Of a stretch of DNA of 64,000 bases, positions 35,078 to 44,162 are shown one piece after another; the stretch's first letter is position 1, and every line of letters begins with the position of its first letter. A model generated the notes under the pieces. That model worked only from the letters and a program-made list of their open reading frames with translations. It was not told the DNA's origin and did no database searches. The DNA is taken from positions 27,570-91,569 of the forward strand of contig JAAYUF010000051.1 in NCBI GenBank assembly GCA_012517815.1, read 5' to 3'. Origin of the DNA: Clostridiales bacterium. Its GTDB lineage: Bacteria; Bacillota; Clostridia; Christensenellales; Aristaeellaceae. A program made the position numbers and the translations under genes.

Positions 35078-35566
35078 TCACGCGGACAGATGAATGCGGA
35101 CCGCCTCCATGAACTGCGCGACGCCCTGACAGAGGCATTCCGTCAGCCAGGCCGTTTTCTCAAAATCCGGCTCGGCCACCAACGTTTGTTCGAGGATCGC
35201 ATCCGGGTTATCCGGCTCATGGTGAACCGCTATGCCATTGAGTTCCAGCACGTGCCAGCCTGCCTCGTACCGCCTGGCAAGCTCCCTGTTCCGTGCGGAG
35301 AGCCACACCTCAAAACAGCCCTTCTCGTGCAGGTAGACGAGGGCAATTTTCAGGCCCAGTTCTTTCAGGGCTTGCGAGCCGATTGAGAAGTAGGACATAT
35401 CCATATACCCCTGATAAAGCCCGCCCACTTCCCACTGCGGGTATCTCCTGACGAACTCGGCACGAAGTTTGCCCAGATAGTCCATGATGCCCCGGTACGC
35501 CATTTGGATTTCCTGTTTCTGCAACAGGAGCGTATAAGCGCGAATCAGCCGGTTCAAGCGGTTCAT
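35078..35566 (-). CDS. DUF7000-like small protein
   Basis: A 162-residue protein, start ATG 35566. The sequence (MAYRGIMDYLGKLRAEF, YQGYMDMSYFSIG, LKIALVYLHEKGCFEVWLSARNRELAR) matches my memory of the DUF7000 family of Firmicutes proteins of unknown function. It looks like a small globular cytosolic protein (alpha/beta, possibly heme- or ligand-binding; not shown). Single gene with its own promoter. No role can be assigned. Confidence 0.7.
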   Translation of the reverse strand: MNRLNRLIRAYTLLLQKQEIQMAYRGIMDYLGKLRAEFVRRYPQWEVGGLYQGYMDMSYFSIGSQALKELGLKIALVYLHEKGCFEVWLSARNRELARRYEAGWHVLELNGIAVHHEPDNPDAILEQTLVAEPDFEKTAWLTECLCQGVAQFMEAVRIHLSA

Positions 35567-35599
35567 GCACACACCCCGTTCCTACTTTCCGTTTTCCGT

Positions 35600-35628
35600 A
35601 TTGTATCACGCATGCCATATCCTGACAA
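35600..35628 (-). promoter_or_regulatory. Promoter of the DUF7000-like gene
   Basis: Minus strand TTGTCA (35623-35628), 17-bp spacer, TACAAT (35600-35605). Confidence 0.65.
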
Positions 35629-35784
35629 TTCCCAAATGGATGGTTTGCATGCGCGCCCGCCGCCGAATGCCGCAGCTGGACAGGCTGGGCCCTTGCTCGA
35701 GGCTGGGCGAGTCGAGGCGGTTTTTCTCTGACGGGGATGTTCGCCGATCGGATCAGCAAATGCCCGCCATTACGGCGGGCACAG

Positions 35785-35930
35785 GCTGCTGAAGCATTCG
35801 CCGCAGCGGAATTGGGTCAAGGGTGAAACCCTTGCGGGGTTTGGGCGAAGCCTTAAACCCTTATGCCGAAACGTTTTCTCAAAGCGAGCGAACAGCCCGA
35901 AGGGCGATGAGGCGAGCGGCACTGCGCGTC
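35785..35930 (-). repeat. Dispersed repeat family A, copy 1
   Basis: On the minus strand: GCCCTTCGGGCTGTTCGCTCG, then CCCAAACCCCGCAAGGGTTT and ACCCAATTCCGCTGCGGCG. This is the shared core of family A. Confidence 0.8.
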
Positions 35931-35945
35931 GCCTTTCATTTTCGA

Positions 35946-36180
35946 CCTGTTCGCTCACCCAAACTGAAATATTGCTGCATCAGGCTTTGGAGCGTTTCCG
36001 GTCGGTTTCGGTGTCGGGTTGGGCCTTGCCATGCCCAACGCTTGTGAAACCCCGGCCCATCCGCCGGATCGGCGCACGCCGCCCGGTCTTGCGCCGAGTT
36101 CATCAGGCTGGCCCGTCACGCTTCGCTATCGATTTTCCGAAGCGATCGCCGGGCAAACGCTTGCCTCCGGTGCAACCGTA
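35946..36180 (+). repeat. Dispersed repeat family A, copy 2 (extended form)
   Basis: It has the extended region GCTTTGGAGCG...TCCGGTCGGTTTC and later CGCTTGCCTCCGGTGC, matching the extended copy at 60.6-60.9 kb. Confidence 0.6.
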
Positions 36181-36274
36181 CCGGTTCCACCTGCGCGGGC
36201 TCTCTTCGACCGCCGGAAAGCCCGCTGTCAGGGCAAGCTCGCCCTGATGTTCCGCATCCACGCCCGGCGATCGA

Positions 36275-37240
36275 CTATCCCCGCACTGCGCAACGCGCCG
36301 CCCTGCTACGCAGCCGCAGGGCCAGCGCCGTCATGCCGGCCAGCGTCAGCGCCATCACAAGGTAGAGCAGCCCGTTGGGGATGGCCGTCTTGTCCAGTGC
36401 GAACTCCACGGCCACGCAGATACCCACGCCGACCGTCAGCCCGGCAACGCCGGCGGCGATCCCGCGGGCGGGACTGCCCCCGCGGCGCGCCAGCACGGCC
36501 CACCGGCCCGCGACAGCCAGCACGCAGGCCATGGCCGCCAGTTGCGAAACCTTCACCAGCCCCAGCCGGAGCAGATCATCGGTGCGCAGGCTTTCCAGCA
36601 GCACCTGCGTAACGCCCAGGCCCAGCAGCCACGCGGACGCGGCGTCCAGCGGCAGCCTGCGGGGGTTCTTGAGCGCCCGCGCGGCCAACCAGGCGATGCC
36701 CAGCGCCGCGAGCCCTTCCCAGACGAACACCGGCATCAGCCACTCGCCGTAGGCATCCTGCACCGCCAGCGGGAACCACCTCAGCGCGGGTACGTCCACA
36801 GGCAGGCCAATGCCCTGCGCCGTGGAGAATTCCGCAAACCGCATGACTGCCAACGCCAGCGCGGCGCCCGGGGCGGCGGCGTCCAGCACGTCGGCGACCT
36901 GGAGGCGCATGCGTCCGGCACAGCAAAGCGCGGCCAGCAGGCAGCCCGGGATCACGCCAAACAGCGCGAAACCCCCGTCCCACAGCCGAAAGATATGCTG
37001 CCAGCCCAGCTCATCCACCACCAGGCTCCAGCGCAGCGCCAGGAACAGCGCCCTGCCGCCGATCAGCCCCAGCGGGATGGCCCAGAGCCCGAAGCGCACG
37101 GCCGTATCGGCCGGCAAGCCCATGTGCGCGGCGGAAAAATGCATCCACAGCAACCCGGCCGATGCCGCCGCAAACAGCAGCAGGCCGTACACCGTTAGGG
37201 GCATCGCGCCCAGCGTGGTCAGGATGAGCGGGTCCGTCAT
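36275..37240 (-). CDS. Lgt-like prolipoprotein diacylglyceryl transferase-family membrane protein lacking the canonical His motif
   Basis: A 321-residue protein with about 7 or more membrane segments. ATG 37240 follows AGGAGA. The overall layout resembles Lgt (RLWDGGFALFGVIPGCLLAAL; AVMRFAEF). The HGG motif that carries the essential His in true Lgt reads ALFGV here. So it may be an inactive homologue or a different acyl/lipid enzyme of the fold. The gap to the exoprotein gene upstream is 13 bp, so it is probably co-transcribed. The Lgt assignment rests on recognition, not on conserved residues. Confidence 0.65.
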   Translation of the reverse strand: MTDPLILTTLGAMPLTVYGLLLFAAASAGLLWMHFSAAHMGLPADTAVRFGLWAIPLGLIGGRALFLALRWSLVVDELGWQHIFRLWDGGFALFGVIPGCLLAALCCAGRMRLQVADVLDAAAPGAALALAVMRFAEFSTAQGIGLPVDVPALRWFPLAVQDAYGEWLMPVFVWEGLAALGIAWLAARALKNPRRLPLDAASAWLLGLGVTQVLLESLRTDDLLRLGLVKVSQLAAMACVLAVAGRWAVLARRGGSPARGIAAGVAGLTVGVGICVAVEFALDKTAIPNGLLYLVMALTLAGMTALALRLRSRAARCAVRG

Positions 37241-37253
37241 CGTTCGCCATCTC

Positions 37254-38192
37254 CTATTGCGCGGGTACCGCGGACGCAAAATAGAGAATATCGGAGAGCT
37301 GCCGGATCTTGCCGGTGCTCAGCGCGTTGATCTTCTGATTGTTGAGGATCACCGTGGAGGAACTGCCGCCGTCCAGGTTGTATGCGCAGATGCAGCCCTG
37401 TTCGTTCATGAAATCCGCAAACTGTTCCAGCGTCAGGCCCTTGGAGCCCTTGTTCTCCGGCCCCTCGGACGCCACGCACAGGTAGGTGAGCGGGCCGGTC
37501 TGCGCGATGCAGATGCGCTGGGCCAGCTTCTCGGGCGCAGCCTCGTTCTTCTCCAGCTCCGTGCAGCGCACGCCGTCGATGATCAGCGCCGGGCCGAAGC
37601 AAAAGGTATTCACCGGCACGCCCGTAAACATCGCCAGCGCTTCCTGTGTCGCCTTGGGGTAAATGTGGAAGTCGCCCTGATCGTCGATGATCAGCACATC
37701 CGTTTTTCCGTCGGGCAGATTGCGGTATACCTTCCCCTGCCGCACCAGAAAGCCGCCGCTGTGGATGGCGAAAAAATCCCCGTTGATGGCCAGCACGGCG
37801 TTCTTGCGCTTGGCGATGGTGGCGCCAAACGCGGTCGAGTTGGAACCGTAGCGCGACGCCATGGCGGTACGAATCTGCGAGGGATCGGCCACCCGGATGG
37901 TCACCAGCATGATGTCCGTATCATAGGCGCGGGTCATGGCTACCTCAACGGAGAGGGAGGCGTCCTTGTACCCGGCGCCGTTTGCCAGATAGCCGTCCGG
38001 GCTTGGCGGATAACCGGCGGAATCATCGATGGGGAGGGGCGCCGGCGCAACCAGCGTCTCGGTTTCCGCGAACGCGCCCGGCAGCAGCGATGCGGAGGGC
38101 GCCAGCAGGATCAGCGACAGCAGCAGGAGGAATAACAGAACCAACCGTAACCGGCGAAAAAACAATTTGTGCTCAGCGGTCGTAACACGCAT
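37254..38192 (-). CDS. Phosphodiester glycosidase (NAGPA-domain) family exoprotein
   Basis: A 312-residue protein starting at ATG 38192 behind GGGAGGG. An N-terminal membrane anchor or signal segment (residues 13-35, Leu-rich) is followed by the phosphodiester glycosidase domain: ITVINGDFF-like LAINGDFFAIHSG, ISQTGPLTYL-like AQTGPLTYLCVAS and NLDGGSSSTVILNN. This fold removes phosphodiester-linked sugars and is common in surface or exopolysaccharide-associated bacterial proteins. Consensus promoter upstream. It forms an operon with the Lgt-like gene. Confidence 0.85.
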   Translation of the reverse strand: MRVTTAEHKLFFRRLRLVLLFLLLLSLILLAPSASLLPGAFAETETLVAPAPLPIDDSAGYPPSPDGYLANGAGYKDASLSVEVAMTRAYDTDIMLVTIRVADPSQIRTAMASRYGSNSTAFGATIAKRKNAVLAINGDFFAIHSGGFLVRQGKVYRNLPDGKTDVLIIDDQGDFHIYPKATQEALAMFTGVPVNTFCFGPALIIDGVRCTELEKNEAAPEKLAQRICIAQTGPLTYLCVASEGPENKGSKGLTLEQFADFMNEQGCICAYNLDGGSSSTVILNNQKINALSTGKIRQLSDILYFASAVPAQ

Positions 38193-38311
38193 GTGCCAAC
38201 CCTCCCGGTGAATCTGGCAAATCGCCTCAGGCGCGCCGGCGGCTGGCGGCCGTCTCCGGGTACGCGCCGGAGAACCGCAACAGCAGACAAGCCAAGGAAT
38301 TTTGCTTTCCA

Positions 38312-38340
38312 AGTATATAACAAGCGAGGTTTTGTGTCAA
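38312..38340 (-). promoter_or_regulatory. Promoter of the glycosidase/Lgt-like operon
   Basis: Minus strand TTGACA (38335-38340), 17-bp spacer, TATACT (38312-38317). Confidence 0.85.
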
Positions 38341-38415
38341 TGTAAGCCCCGGGAGGGGAGGTTATCCGTGCCGGACGGCGCCCGGTTGGCCGCAGGCCGC
38401 CCGCGCAGGCCGCCG

Positions 38416-39474
38416 TTACTCGGTAAAGGGAATATACTGTTCCGTGTCAAAGAGAGTGCGAACCGTATCGTACCGAGGGTGTTCGCGCCATCCGGCCCCC
38501 GTGGACCAGTTTTCGCCGGTCACAATTTCGGTATCGGGCAGCGCGGCGCGCAGCGCGTCGATCTGCTCCGCCGTGACCGGGTTGACCGATATCCACAGGC
38601 GTTCCAGTTGCGTAAGGGAGTACAGCGGCGTCAGGTCGGCAATCTCGTTGTGCGCCAGATTGAGGTCCTTAAGCTTGGCCAGCCCGGAAAGCGGGGCCAG
38701 ATCGGCGATATGGTTCATAAACAGTTCCAGATACTCCAGATCGCCGAGTTCCGCCAGCCGCGAAAGGTCCGTTATCCGGTTATCCGCCAGAATCAGCACT
38801 TTCAGGGTCGGGTACAGCGTCAGAAAGTCCAGCTCGGTAACACTGTTGTGCCCCAGGTCCAGCGCCAGCAGATTGGGCAGGTAAACCAGGCTTTGCGCGA
38901 AGTGCTCGCTGTTGTCCCGTTTGGAGGAGGTGGAGTGGCGCGTGGACAGCGCCGTGATATCGTCGCGGTAAAACGTGTCGCTGACCGATACCAGCTTGTG
39001 AAAGACCACCTCCGGGTAGGCTGCCATGAGAAGGTCCAGATCCCGGATGGGGATATGCATCCCGTACATGCTGACCTCGTTGACGTTGGGCATCAGCTCC
39101 AGCAGCTCCATCAGATCGCTGCAGGCGATCCCGTGGCGCATGCCCAGATCCAGGTACGCGTCGTCGGTATTGATTTCCCGTGTGTTCCAGCGGATGTTGA
39201 ACACAAAATGGACCTGCGGCGCGAGCCCGCGCAGCTTGATCAGCTGGCGGACGCTCATATGCGGGTGGTAGATTGTCACCGTTTGCAGGTCCGGCAGGGC
39301 GGCGATTTCCTCCGCCATTCGGTAGGCGTCCCGGGGCGTCAGCTTTTCAAACGTCAGCGCGGTGACCGTTGTATCCACGGGTTTGCCAAGCACCTTCTGG
39401 GTTTGGGCCAGCCCCGGGGAAAAACTCAGGCCGACGCTAAGCAACAGGCAGAGTAACCAAGACAGGCGTTTCAT
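38416..39474 (-). CDS. Secreted leucine-rich-repeat protein
   Basis: A 352-residue protein with an N-terminal signal peptide (MKRLSWLLCLLLSVGLSFSPGLAQ). The C-terminal half carries repeats of about 22-23 residues with LxxLxLxxNxI cores: LPNLLALDLGHNSVTELD, LKVLILADNRITDLS, LEYLELFMNHIADLA, LKDLNLAHNEIADL. Start ATG 39474 is picked for its short site and signal sequence. LRR proteins bind other proteins or carbohydrates. Its partner is unknown. Confidence 0.85.
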   Translation of the reverse strand: MKRLSWLLCLLLSVGLSFSPGLAQTQKVLGKPVDTTVTALTFEKLTPRDAYRMAEEIAALPDLQTVTIYHPHMSVRQLIKLRGLAPQVHFVFNIRWNTREINTDDAYLDLGMRHGIACSDLMELLELMPNVNEVSMYGMHIPIRDLDLLMAAYPEVVFHKLVSVSDTFYRDDITALSTRHSTSSKRDNSEHFAQSLVYLPNLLALDLGHNSVTELDFLTLYPTLKVLILADNRITDLSRLAELGDLEYLELFMNHIADLAPLSGLAKLKDLNLAHNEIADLTPLYSLTQLERLWISVNPVTAEQIDALRAALPDTEIVTGENWSTGAGWREHPRYDTVRTLFDTEQYIPFTE

Positions 39475-39651
39475 CCTGACCATCTCCATTCTGGGTCCAC
39501 GCGGACCGGCGCGGGGCGTTCCGTCCGACCGGCGCGGGTTTTCACGCCGGTAGCATGGCCGGAGCATCCGAAAAACGCCGTGCTGCCGCCGTCCCGCGGT
39601 CGCCGGTCGGGAGGATAGCATGTTACTGTCGAGGTACGGCCTCCTGCTCCC

Positions 39652-39680
39652 ATTATAACCCAAGCCGGGATGCCCGTCAA
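39652..39680 (-). promoter_or_regulatory. Promoter of the LRR gene
   Basis: Minus strand TTGACG (39675-39680), 17-bp spacer, TATAAT (39652-39657). Confidence 0.85.
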
Positions 39681-39715
39681 ATCGGCGGAGCCCTGTCCGC
39701 TTGGGATCTCGTGCT

Positions 39716-39757
39716 AAAAAGCCAGGCCCCGGACGCCCTGAGGCCATCCGGAGCCTG
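39716..39757 (-). terminator. Terminator of the DUF6273-like gene
   Basis: An 11-bp stem with one mismatch (39723-39733 / 39747-39757) followed on the minus strand by TTTTT (39716-39720). Confidence 0.75.
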
Positions 39758-39862
39758 ACGGTGATCGGCCGTTTCGGCCGGGTTGAAGCGACGGCTGAGA
39801 AAAAGAGGTGCCCGACGGCGGCCGGGATCGGACTTCTGCCGGGCGGGCTGTCGGCCGTAAGA

Positions 39863-40543
39863 TTAGGTGCCCAGCGCGACCCACAGCACGGGGCGAATCG
39901 TGCCGCTGGGACGATACACGTCCCGGCTGCCGTAGCCGCTGATGCGGCCGTCCGCGCGGACGCCGCAGGCATCGATCCGGCGGACGCCGGGCGAGCGCAG
40001 CCACCACCAGGTTTTGCCGGTCGTTTCGTTCAGGTAGCCGCCCCGCGCGACCGCGTAGGCCGTCGGCACGCCCTGCCGCCCGGTCTGATCCGGGAAATAC
40101 TCGTACGCTTCCGCCAGGCTCAGCAGGTAGACGCGGTCGGTGGTATCGTCGCCGCCGTAGGTTCCGTAGTGCGGGTTATCGGGGTTGCTCACCGTCACTT
40201 CCTGAATCCGCGCCTGTTCCTCGGCCGAAAACGCAACGTTATAGAAAACCTCGTTCAGCCAGACGCGGAGCGTGCACTTGGCCCACGTCATCGGCACAAA
40301 ATCAACATGATAGGCATGCGCGTCCAGGCAGTATTGGCTGATGAGGAACGCCTTGTCTCCCTCCACCTTCAGCACGATCCAGTCCACCGGCTCCTGGCCG
40401 TTGTCCAGGTTGTTGTCCTGCTCGTAATGGCCGAACGTGACAGTGCCGCCCACGGTATAGCCGCCGTTACCCTGCGCCGATGCCGGAAACGCGACGGACA
40501 GGCACATCGCCAGGCTCAGAAGAACCGCAAAGCATCTTTTCAT
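39863..40543 (-). CDS. DUF6273-like secreted protein
   Basis: A 226-residue protein with a clear signal peptide (MKRCFAVLLSLAMCLSVAFPASA) and a GGGAGAG ribosome site. Conserved-looking stretches are GTVTFGHYEQDNN, PVDWIVLKVEGDKAFLIS, TWAKCTLRVWLN and WWLRSPGV, which fit the DUF6273 family of cell-surface proteins of gut Firmicutes. Function unknown. The domain pattern (Trp-rich, LRSPG motif) resembles formylglycine-enzyme/C-type lectin-like folds, a weak hint only. Confidence 0.75.
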   Translation of the reverse strand: MKRCFAVLLSLAMCLSVAFPASAQGNGGYTVGGTVTFGHYEQDNNLDNGQEPVDWIVLKVEGDKAFLISQYCLDAHAYHVDFVPMTWAKCTLRVWLNEVFYNVAFSAEEQARIQEVTVSNPDNPHYGTYGGDDTTDRVYLLSLAEAYEYFPDQTGRQGVPTAYAVARGGYLNETTGKTWWWLRSPGVRRIDACGVRADGRISGYGSRDVYRPSGTIRPVLWVALGT

Positions 40544-40931
40544 CCTTTTCTCTCCCGTTACGATCTATTTGCGCGCTCGTCACGGCGGGGGGTCGTGAAA
40601 ACGTCGCATGTCGTCACCGATGCCGCCGCGCGCTAGGCGATGAGGGGAAGCCGTTGCGGCGTATGGAAGGCGGAATGCCCGATCCTTCGGCTCCCTGCGG
40701 CCGCGGCCGGATCGTCCCGCCCGTGCGTGCAGCAAAAAGGCTCGCATGGCCTGTGAATTCCTGCCCGGGCAGGTTTACCTTGACGTATTATATAGCACTT
40801 CGCGTCCAAATGTAAAGCGGTTTCCGCGTGCGGGCGCTTCGGGCGCGCGCCGCGCGGGCCGGCCGCGGCTTCCGCCTGGACGCATTCCCATGGGCGCCAC
40901 CGGCGCGCGCCTTGCGCAGCGTCCGTAACCC
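40544..40931. other. Gap with a minus-strand promoter
   Basis: No gene. A promoter at 40787-40816 probably drives the DUF6273-like gene across a leader of about 240 nt. Confidence 0.6.
40787..40816 (-). promoter_or_regulatory. Promoter of the DUF6273-like gene
   Basis: Minus strand TTTACA (40811-40816), 18-bp spacer, TATAAT (40787-40792). Confidence 0.65.
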
Positions 40932-41603
40932 TTACAGCACGTGGAAGTAGCTTTGCAGCATCGTTCGGGTTTTCGTGCGGTACGCAAGGAGGATGAACAG
41001 AAGCGTCGCCACGCTCAACACCGCCGTGCCCACGCAGGCCCAGGTGAACGCGATTACCCGAAGCACGACCAGCAGCACCGGGATCAGCCCCGCGATGCTG
41101 ATGATCAGCTGGGAGGGCAGCACATCCAGCGCGGAGCGGCGCGAAAGGAAAAACCAGCCGTAGTTGATCAGCAGGGACAGCGCGATGCAAAAAGCGATCC
41201 CATAGGTTGGAAACCACGAAAGCGCCGGGCCGCCCCCGTTGGTGTAGAGGTTATACAGCATCAGCAACGCCGTAATGGGCAACAGGTGATACGTCCAGGT
41301 GATCCCGTGGCGCAGAACCCCCTTCCGGTCCAGCGCCACCAGCAGCCAGGAATAGGCCACCGTCGCGCAGAAGGGGATGCTCCAGAGCACCTGAGGGCTC
41401 ACAAACAGGTTCAGCAGGACGTGAAAGCCCATAATCGCCGCGATTACGCCGAATTCCGTCCAGAACCTGCGCGTCTTGCGGGGCGAACAGGTCGGATAGC
41501 TCCGCTCTGTGCCCGCCGGGCCGCCATCCAGCAACCCGTGGCAGAGCGGGCAGCGCGTAGCCGCCGTTTTCACCGTAACGCCGCATTGGTTGCACTGATA
41601 CAT
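40932..41603 (-). CDS. Zinc-ribbon multi-TM protein (DUF6320-like)
   Basis: A 223-residue protein. Residues 4-22 have a zinc ribbon (CNQCG ... CPLCHG). About 6 membrane helices follow (FGVIAAIMGFHVLLNLFV, LLPITALLMLYNLY and others). The combination and neighbourhood fit the DUF6320 family, which commonly accompanies CAT/condensation-like acyltransferases in Clostridia. It may help that enzyme at the membrane; the role is not demonstrated. ATG 41603 lies 18 nt past the upstream stop. Confidence 0.75.
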   Translation of the reverse strand: MYQCNQCGVTVKTAATRCPLCHGLLDGGPAGTERSYPTCSPRKTRRFWTEFGVIAAIMGFHVLLNLFVSPQVLWSIPFCATVAYSWLLVALDRKGVLRHGITWTYHLLPITALLMLYNLYTNGGGPALSWFPTYGIAFCIALSLLINYGWFFLSRRSALDVLPSQLIISIAGLIPVLLVVLRVIAFTWACVGTAVLSVATLLFILLAYRTKTRTMLQSYFHVL

Positions 41604-41621
41604 GGCCGCTCGCTCCGTTTC

Positions 41622-42893
41622 TTATTCCGGTCTGTTGGTCGTGAGCGTCACCTCGACGCCGTCGCGCACCAATCCTTTGAAAAAGAAGCGTTCCACATCC
41701 GTTTCGATGATTTTGCGCACGAAGGTGATTTCGGTCTGGCCGCAGGAGGACAGCGCGGTCGCGATCACCGGGATGTCGGTCCCCAGCGGCGGGATGACGC
41801 CGTAGTGGTCGATCAGCGGCGCCATCCCATCCGGCAGAACCAGTTCGCCCAGATTGCTCAGGCTGCTGGTCAGGTGGCGGTTGCTGATGGCCGCGGCGAC
41901 CGCGCCGATCATGATCTGCTTGACGGCCAGCGGCATCCACGTGATCAGCGGGTTCTTCTCCACGGATACGTTCGCGTTGAGCAAACGCCTCAGGGCCTCG
42001 ATGTCGGCGTTGGTCTCAAATTCCCGGTCCAGGCAGGCGATGATTTCCGGCATGGGCAGCAGGGAATCCATCACGCTTATTCTGGCGGTAAAGAACAGTG
42101 AAAAATTGCGCAGGGTTTGGGAAGGAAGCCGTTTTCGCATGTCCACCGGTACGTTGATGCAAATGGGAAGCCGCCTGACTTCGGGGTTCTCCGCGCCGGC
42201 TAGCCAGATGCTTTGCACCAGCAGCGCGGTCAGGTATTTGGTGATCGTGGTGCGATACCGGTGCGCGGCGTCCAGCAGTCTGGGGGTTTCCATCCGGCCG
42301 TGCACCACGCCGCACTCCGCGGGCGAGAGAAACGCCGTTCCACGAATCTGGTAAGCCAGACAGGCGTCCGCCGCCCGTTTTTGCGCGCCGGTGTAGTACC
42401 TTGTGTAGCTGTCCTCCATCTCCGCCGCGCTGGGGCGCTGGTCCACGGTCGCCACGCGATTCATCGGGTCGATGCGGTGGCCGGCGAGCGTCAGGTAGCG
42501 GTACACCAGCGCGTTGAGGAACTGGAGCGCCGCATAGCCGTCTCCCAGGGCATGGAAGGCTTCCAGTGAGATCCGGCGCTGGTCGTAGCGGACGGCGAAC
42601 AGGTAGCCATGGTTGCCGTGCCCGTCCATCAGGGCGCAGATATCCCCGTTTTCCCGGCTCACGATAAGGTCCTGTTCGTTGGGCTCGTAATGGTTCCAGA
42701 AAAACCCGTTGCGCAGCTTCACATAGAAGGTCGGAAACCGGGGCTTGAGGTCGCACACGCTGCGGTAGAGCAGTTCCGGCTGCACAGCCTCCTTGAGGCT
42801 GGCGTATACCCGATACACGCAGGTATCGTCGGCGCGGACCTTGGCGGGGTACAGCTTGGCGGCGTTATCCAGCTTCAGCCAGGTGTTTTCCAA
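41622..42893 (-). CDS. Condensation/alcohol acetyltransferase-like acyltransferase
   Basis: A 423-residue protein with TTG 42893 start, 8 nt after AAAGGAG. The catalytic motif AFHALGDGYAALQF is the HxxxDG of the condensation/CAT/alcohol acetyltransferase superfamily. Other marks are DYVFHAD-like positions in the C-terminal half and LSNLGELVLPDGMAPLIDH. It transfers an acyl group, substrate unknown. Together with the DUF6320-like gene it forms a two-gene operon behind an upstream promoter and a leader of about 300 nt. Confidence 0.8.
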   Translation of the reverse strand: MENTWLKLDNAAKLYPAKVRADDTCVYRVYASLKEAVQPELLYRSVCDLKPRFPTFYVKLRNGFFWNHYEPNEQDLIVSRENGDICALMDGHGNHGYLFAVRYDQRRISLEAFHALGDGYAALQFLNALVYRYLTLAGHRIDPMNRVATVDQRPSAAEMEDSYTRYYTGAQKRAADACLAYQIRGTAFLSPAECGVVHGRMETPRLLDAAHRYRTTITKYLTALLVQSIWLAGAENPEVRRLPICINVPVDMRKRLPSQTLRNFSLFFTARISVMDSLLPMPEIIACLDREFETNADIEALRRLLNANVSVEKNPLITWMPLAVKQIMIGAVAAAISNRHLTSSLSNLGELVLPDGMAPLIDHYGVIPPLGTDIPVIATALSSCGQTEITFVRKIIETDVERFFFKGLVRDGVEVTLTTNRPE

Positions 42894-43198
42894 AGGGTTC
42901 GCTCCTTTCCGCCCCGCGGCGGAATGCCGCGGGTTTCCGGCAAGCGATCAGAAACGCGCTGTCCGACTTTCCCCAGGCCCGGCGAACGGTTGGCGCGCCT
43001 GTGCGCCCTGTCGCCGCCCGCAGCCCGCGCGGTACTGCGCGCGGTGCGGCGCGCTTCGGTCTTCCGCCGTTTCTCGTGGCGCGTCGTTTCCGGGATATCG
43101 GTTGGCGTTGGACGCCGTTTCCACGGGTGTGCATGACGAGCGGTGCATCCGGACGATCGGCCTGTCGGTCGCAAAGGAGTTGCAGGATTGTTTCTTTC

Positions 43199-43227
43199 AT
43201 TATAAACGATTTCTTCACCGGTTACAA
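43199..43227 (-). promoter_or_regulatory. Promoter of the acyltransferase operon
   Basis: Minus strand TTGTAA (43222-43227), 17-bp spacer, TATAAT (43199-43204), about 300 nt before the TTG start. Confidence 0.75.
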
Positions 43228-43302
43228 CCAAACTTTTACATCCGTTACGCGGACTAAGCCGAGGCATGCCGGAACCGGGGCGAAGGCTCAGGCTTACGCC
43301 GC

Positions 43303-43340
43303 GCAACCGGAGCGCCGGCAGCGGAACCGGAGCGCCGGCA
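43303..43340. repeat. Direct repeat, 20-bp period
   Basis: Two copies of AACCGGAGCGCCGGCA (within 43303-43320 and 43323-43340). Confidence 0.8.
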
Positions 43341-43920
43341 ACACGCAACCAGCCCTGCCCCTTTTCCGAATTCCGGCAAGAGAGCCAAAACAGCATCCGC
43401 CCATTGTCGGAAGCAGGCCCTTGTGTGAAAATGCCGATCGGGAAATGATCCGCCGTAGCGCCGGAAAGCCGGTCCTGCTAGACGGCTGCCGGTCGAACAG
43501 GGCCGATTCCGCTGCCGACGCCTCCGCCATGCCGGCATGCCGGCGATTCATCCCGCGCGGGCAGATGGTCACCGCGCGGCCGCGCACGCGCTTTGCCGCG
43601 TTGCCGCCTTATACACACGATGGCGTATGGCCATGCCGCGCGGGCTTGCGGCGTGCATGCCGGGTCGCCGTGAAGCGCTCGCGCTGCGCCGCCGTTGCCT
43701 GGCCTTGGCACGCCGGGCAAAGACCCAGCACCGCCGGGACGGTGCGTGCTTATGGCTTCCATGAGGTTTCCCGCCTGAGGCCCGGATGCCGGACGGGTTG
43801 CGCAACCTCGGCCGGAAAGCTCCCTTCAGCACCAAGGCCGCCGCGAACGTCTCGCGGAAACCCTCAAACTGCCGACCAAGCCGATCAACAACCGGCGCCC
43901 CGGCCGATGCCAAGCAAAAG

Positions 43921-43952
43921 CGAGGGTACCGCCGATGCAGATGGTAACCCCG
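43921..43952 (+). repeat. Left flanking 32-bp direct repeat of repeat A copy 3
   Basis: About 28 of 32 bases match 44131-44162. Confidence 0.7.
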
Positions 43953-43960
43953 CTCAGGCC

Positions 43961-44128
43961 GTCAAAGAACCCATGCAACATGCAGTGCCGCTTGCTTCAA
44001 ACCCCTTCGGGCCGTTCGCTCGCTTTGGCAAAATGCATCGACATATGGCTTTGGGCCTCCGCCCCAAAGCCCGCAAGGGTTTCACCCCGGCCCCAATTCC
44101 GCTGCGGCGGGGGTTTTTCGACAGTCTG
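43961..44128 (+). repeat. Dispersed repeat family A, copy 3
   Basis: GTCAAAGAACCC at the left, CTTCGGGCCGTTCGCTCG in the middle, CAAGGGTTTCACCCCGGCCC, then GCTGCGGCGGGGGTTTTT, ending in ACAGTCTG. Confidence 0.85.
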
Positions 44129-44130
44129 AA

Positions 44131-44162
44131 CGGGGTTACCGCCGATGCAGGCGGTAACCCCG
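44131..44162. terminator. Perfect 13-bp hairpin, right flanking repeat
   Basis: CGGGGTTACCGCC / GGCGGTAACCCCG with loop GATGCA. It is also the second copy of the 32-bp direct repeat. It may serve as terminator of uvsE, though it lacks a T-run. Confidence 0.6.

Larger units (their letters stand above)
35567..36274. other. Gap with repeat family A copies in opposite orientation
   Basis: No gene besides the promoter at 35600-35628. A minus copy (about 35785-35930) and a plus extended copy (about 35946-36180) of repeat A meet head to head. The rest is GC-rich sequence. Confidence 0.65.
39475..39862. other. Gap with promoter and terminator
   Basis: No gene. It has a promoter (39652-39680) for the LRR gene and a terminator (39716-39757) for the DUF6273-like gene. 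Confidence 0.7.

Noticed and set aside
43961..44128. Small conserved peptide gene inside repeat A
   Set aside because: The translated copies look alike only because the DNA repeats; frames and starts are not kept.
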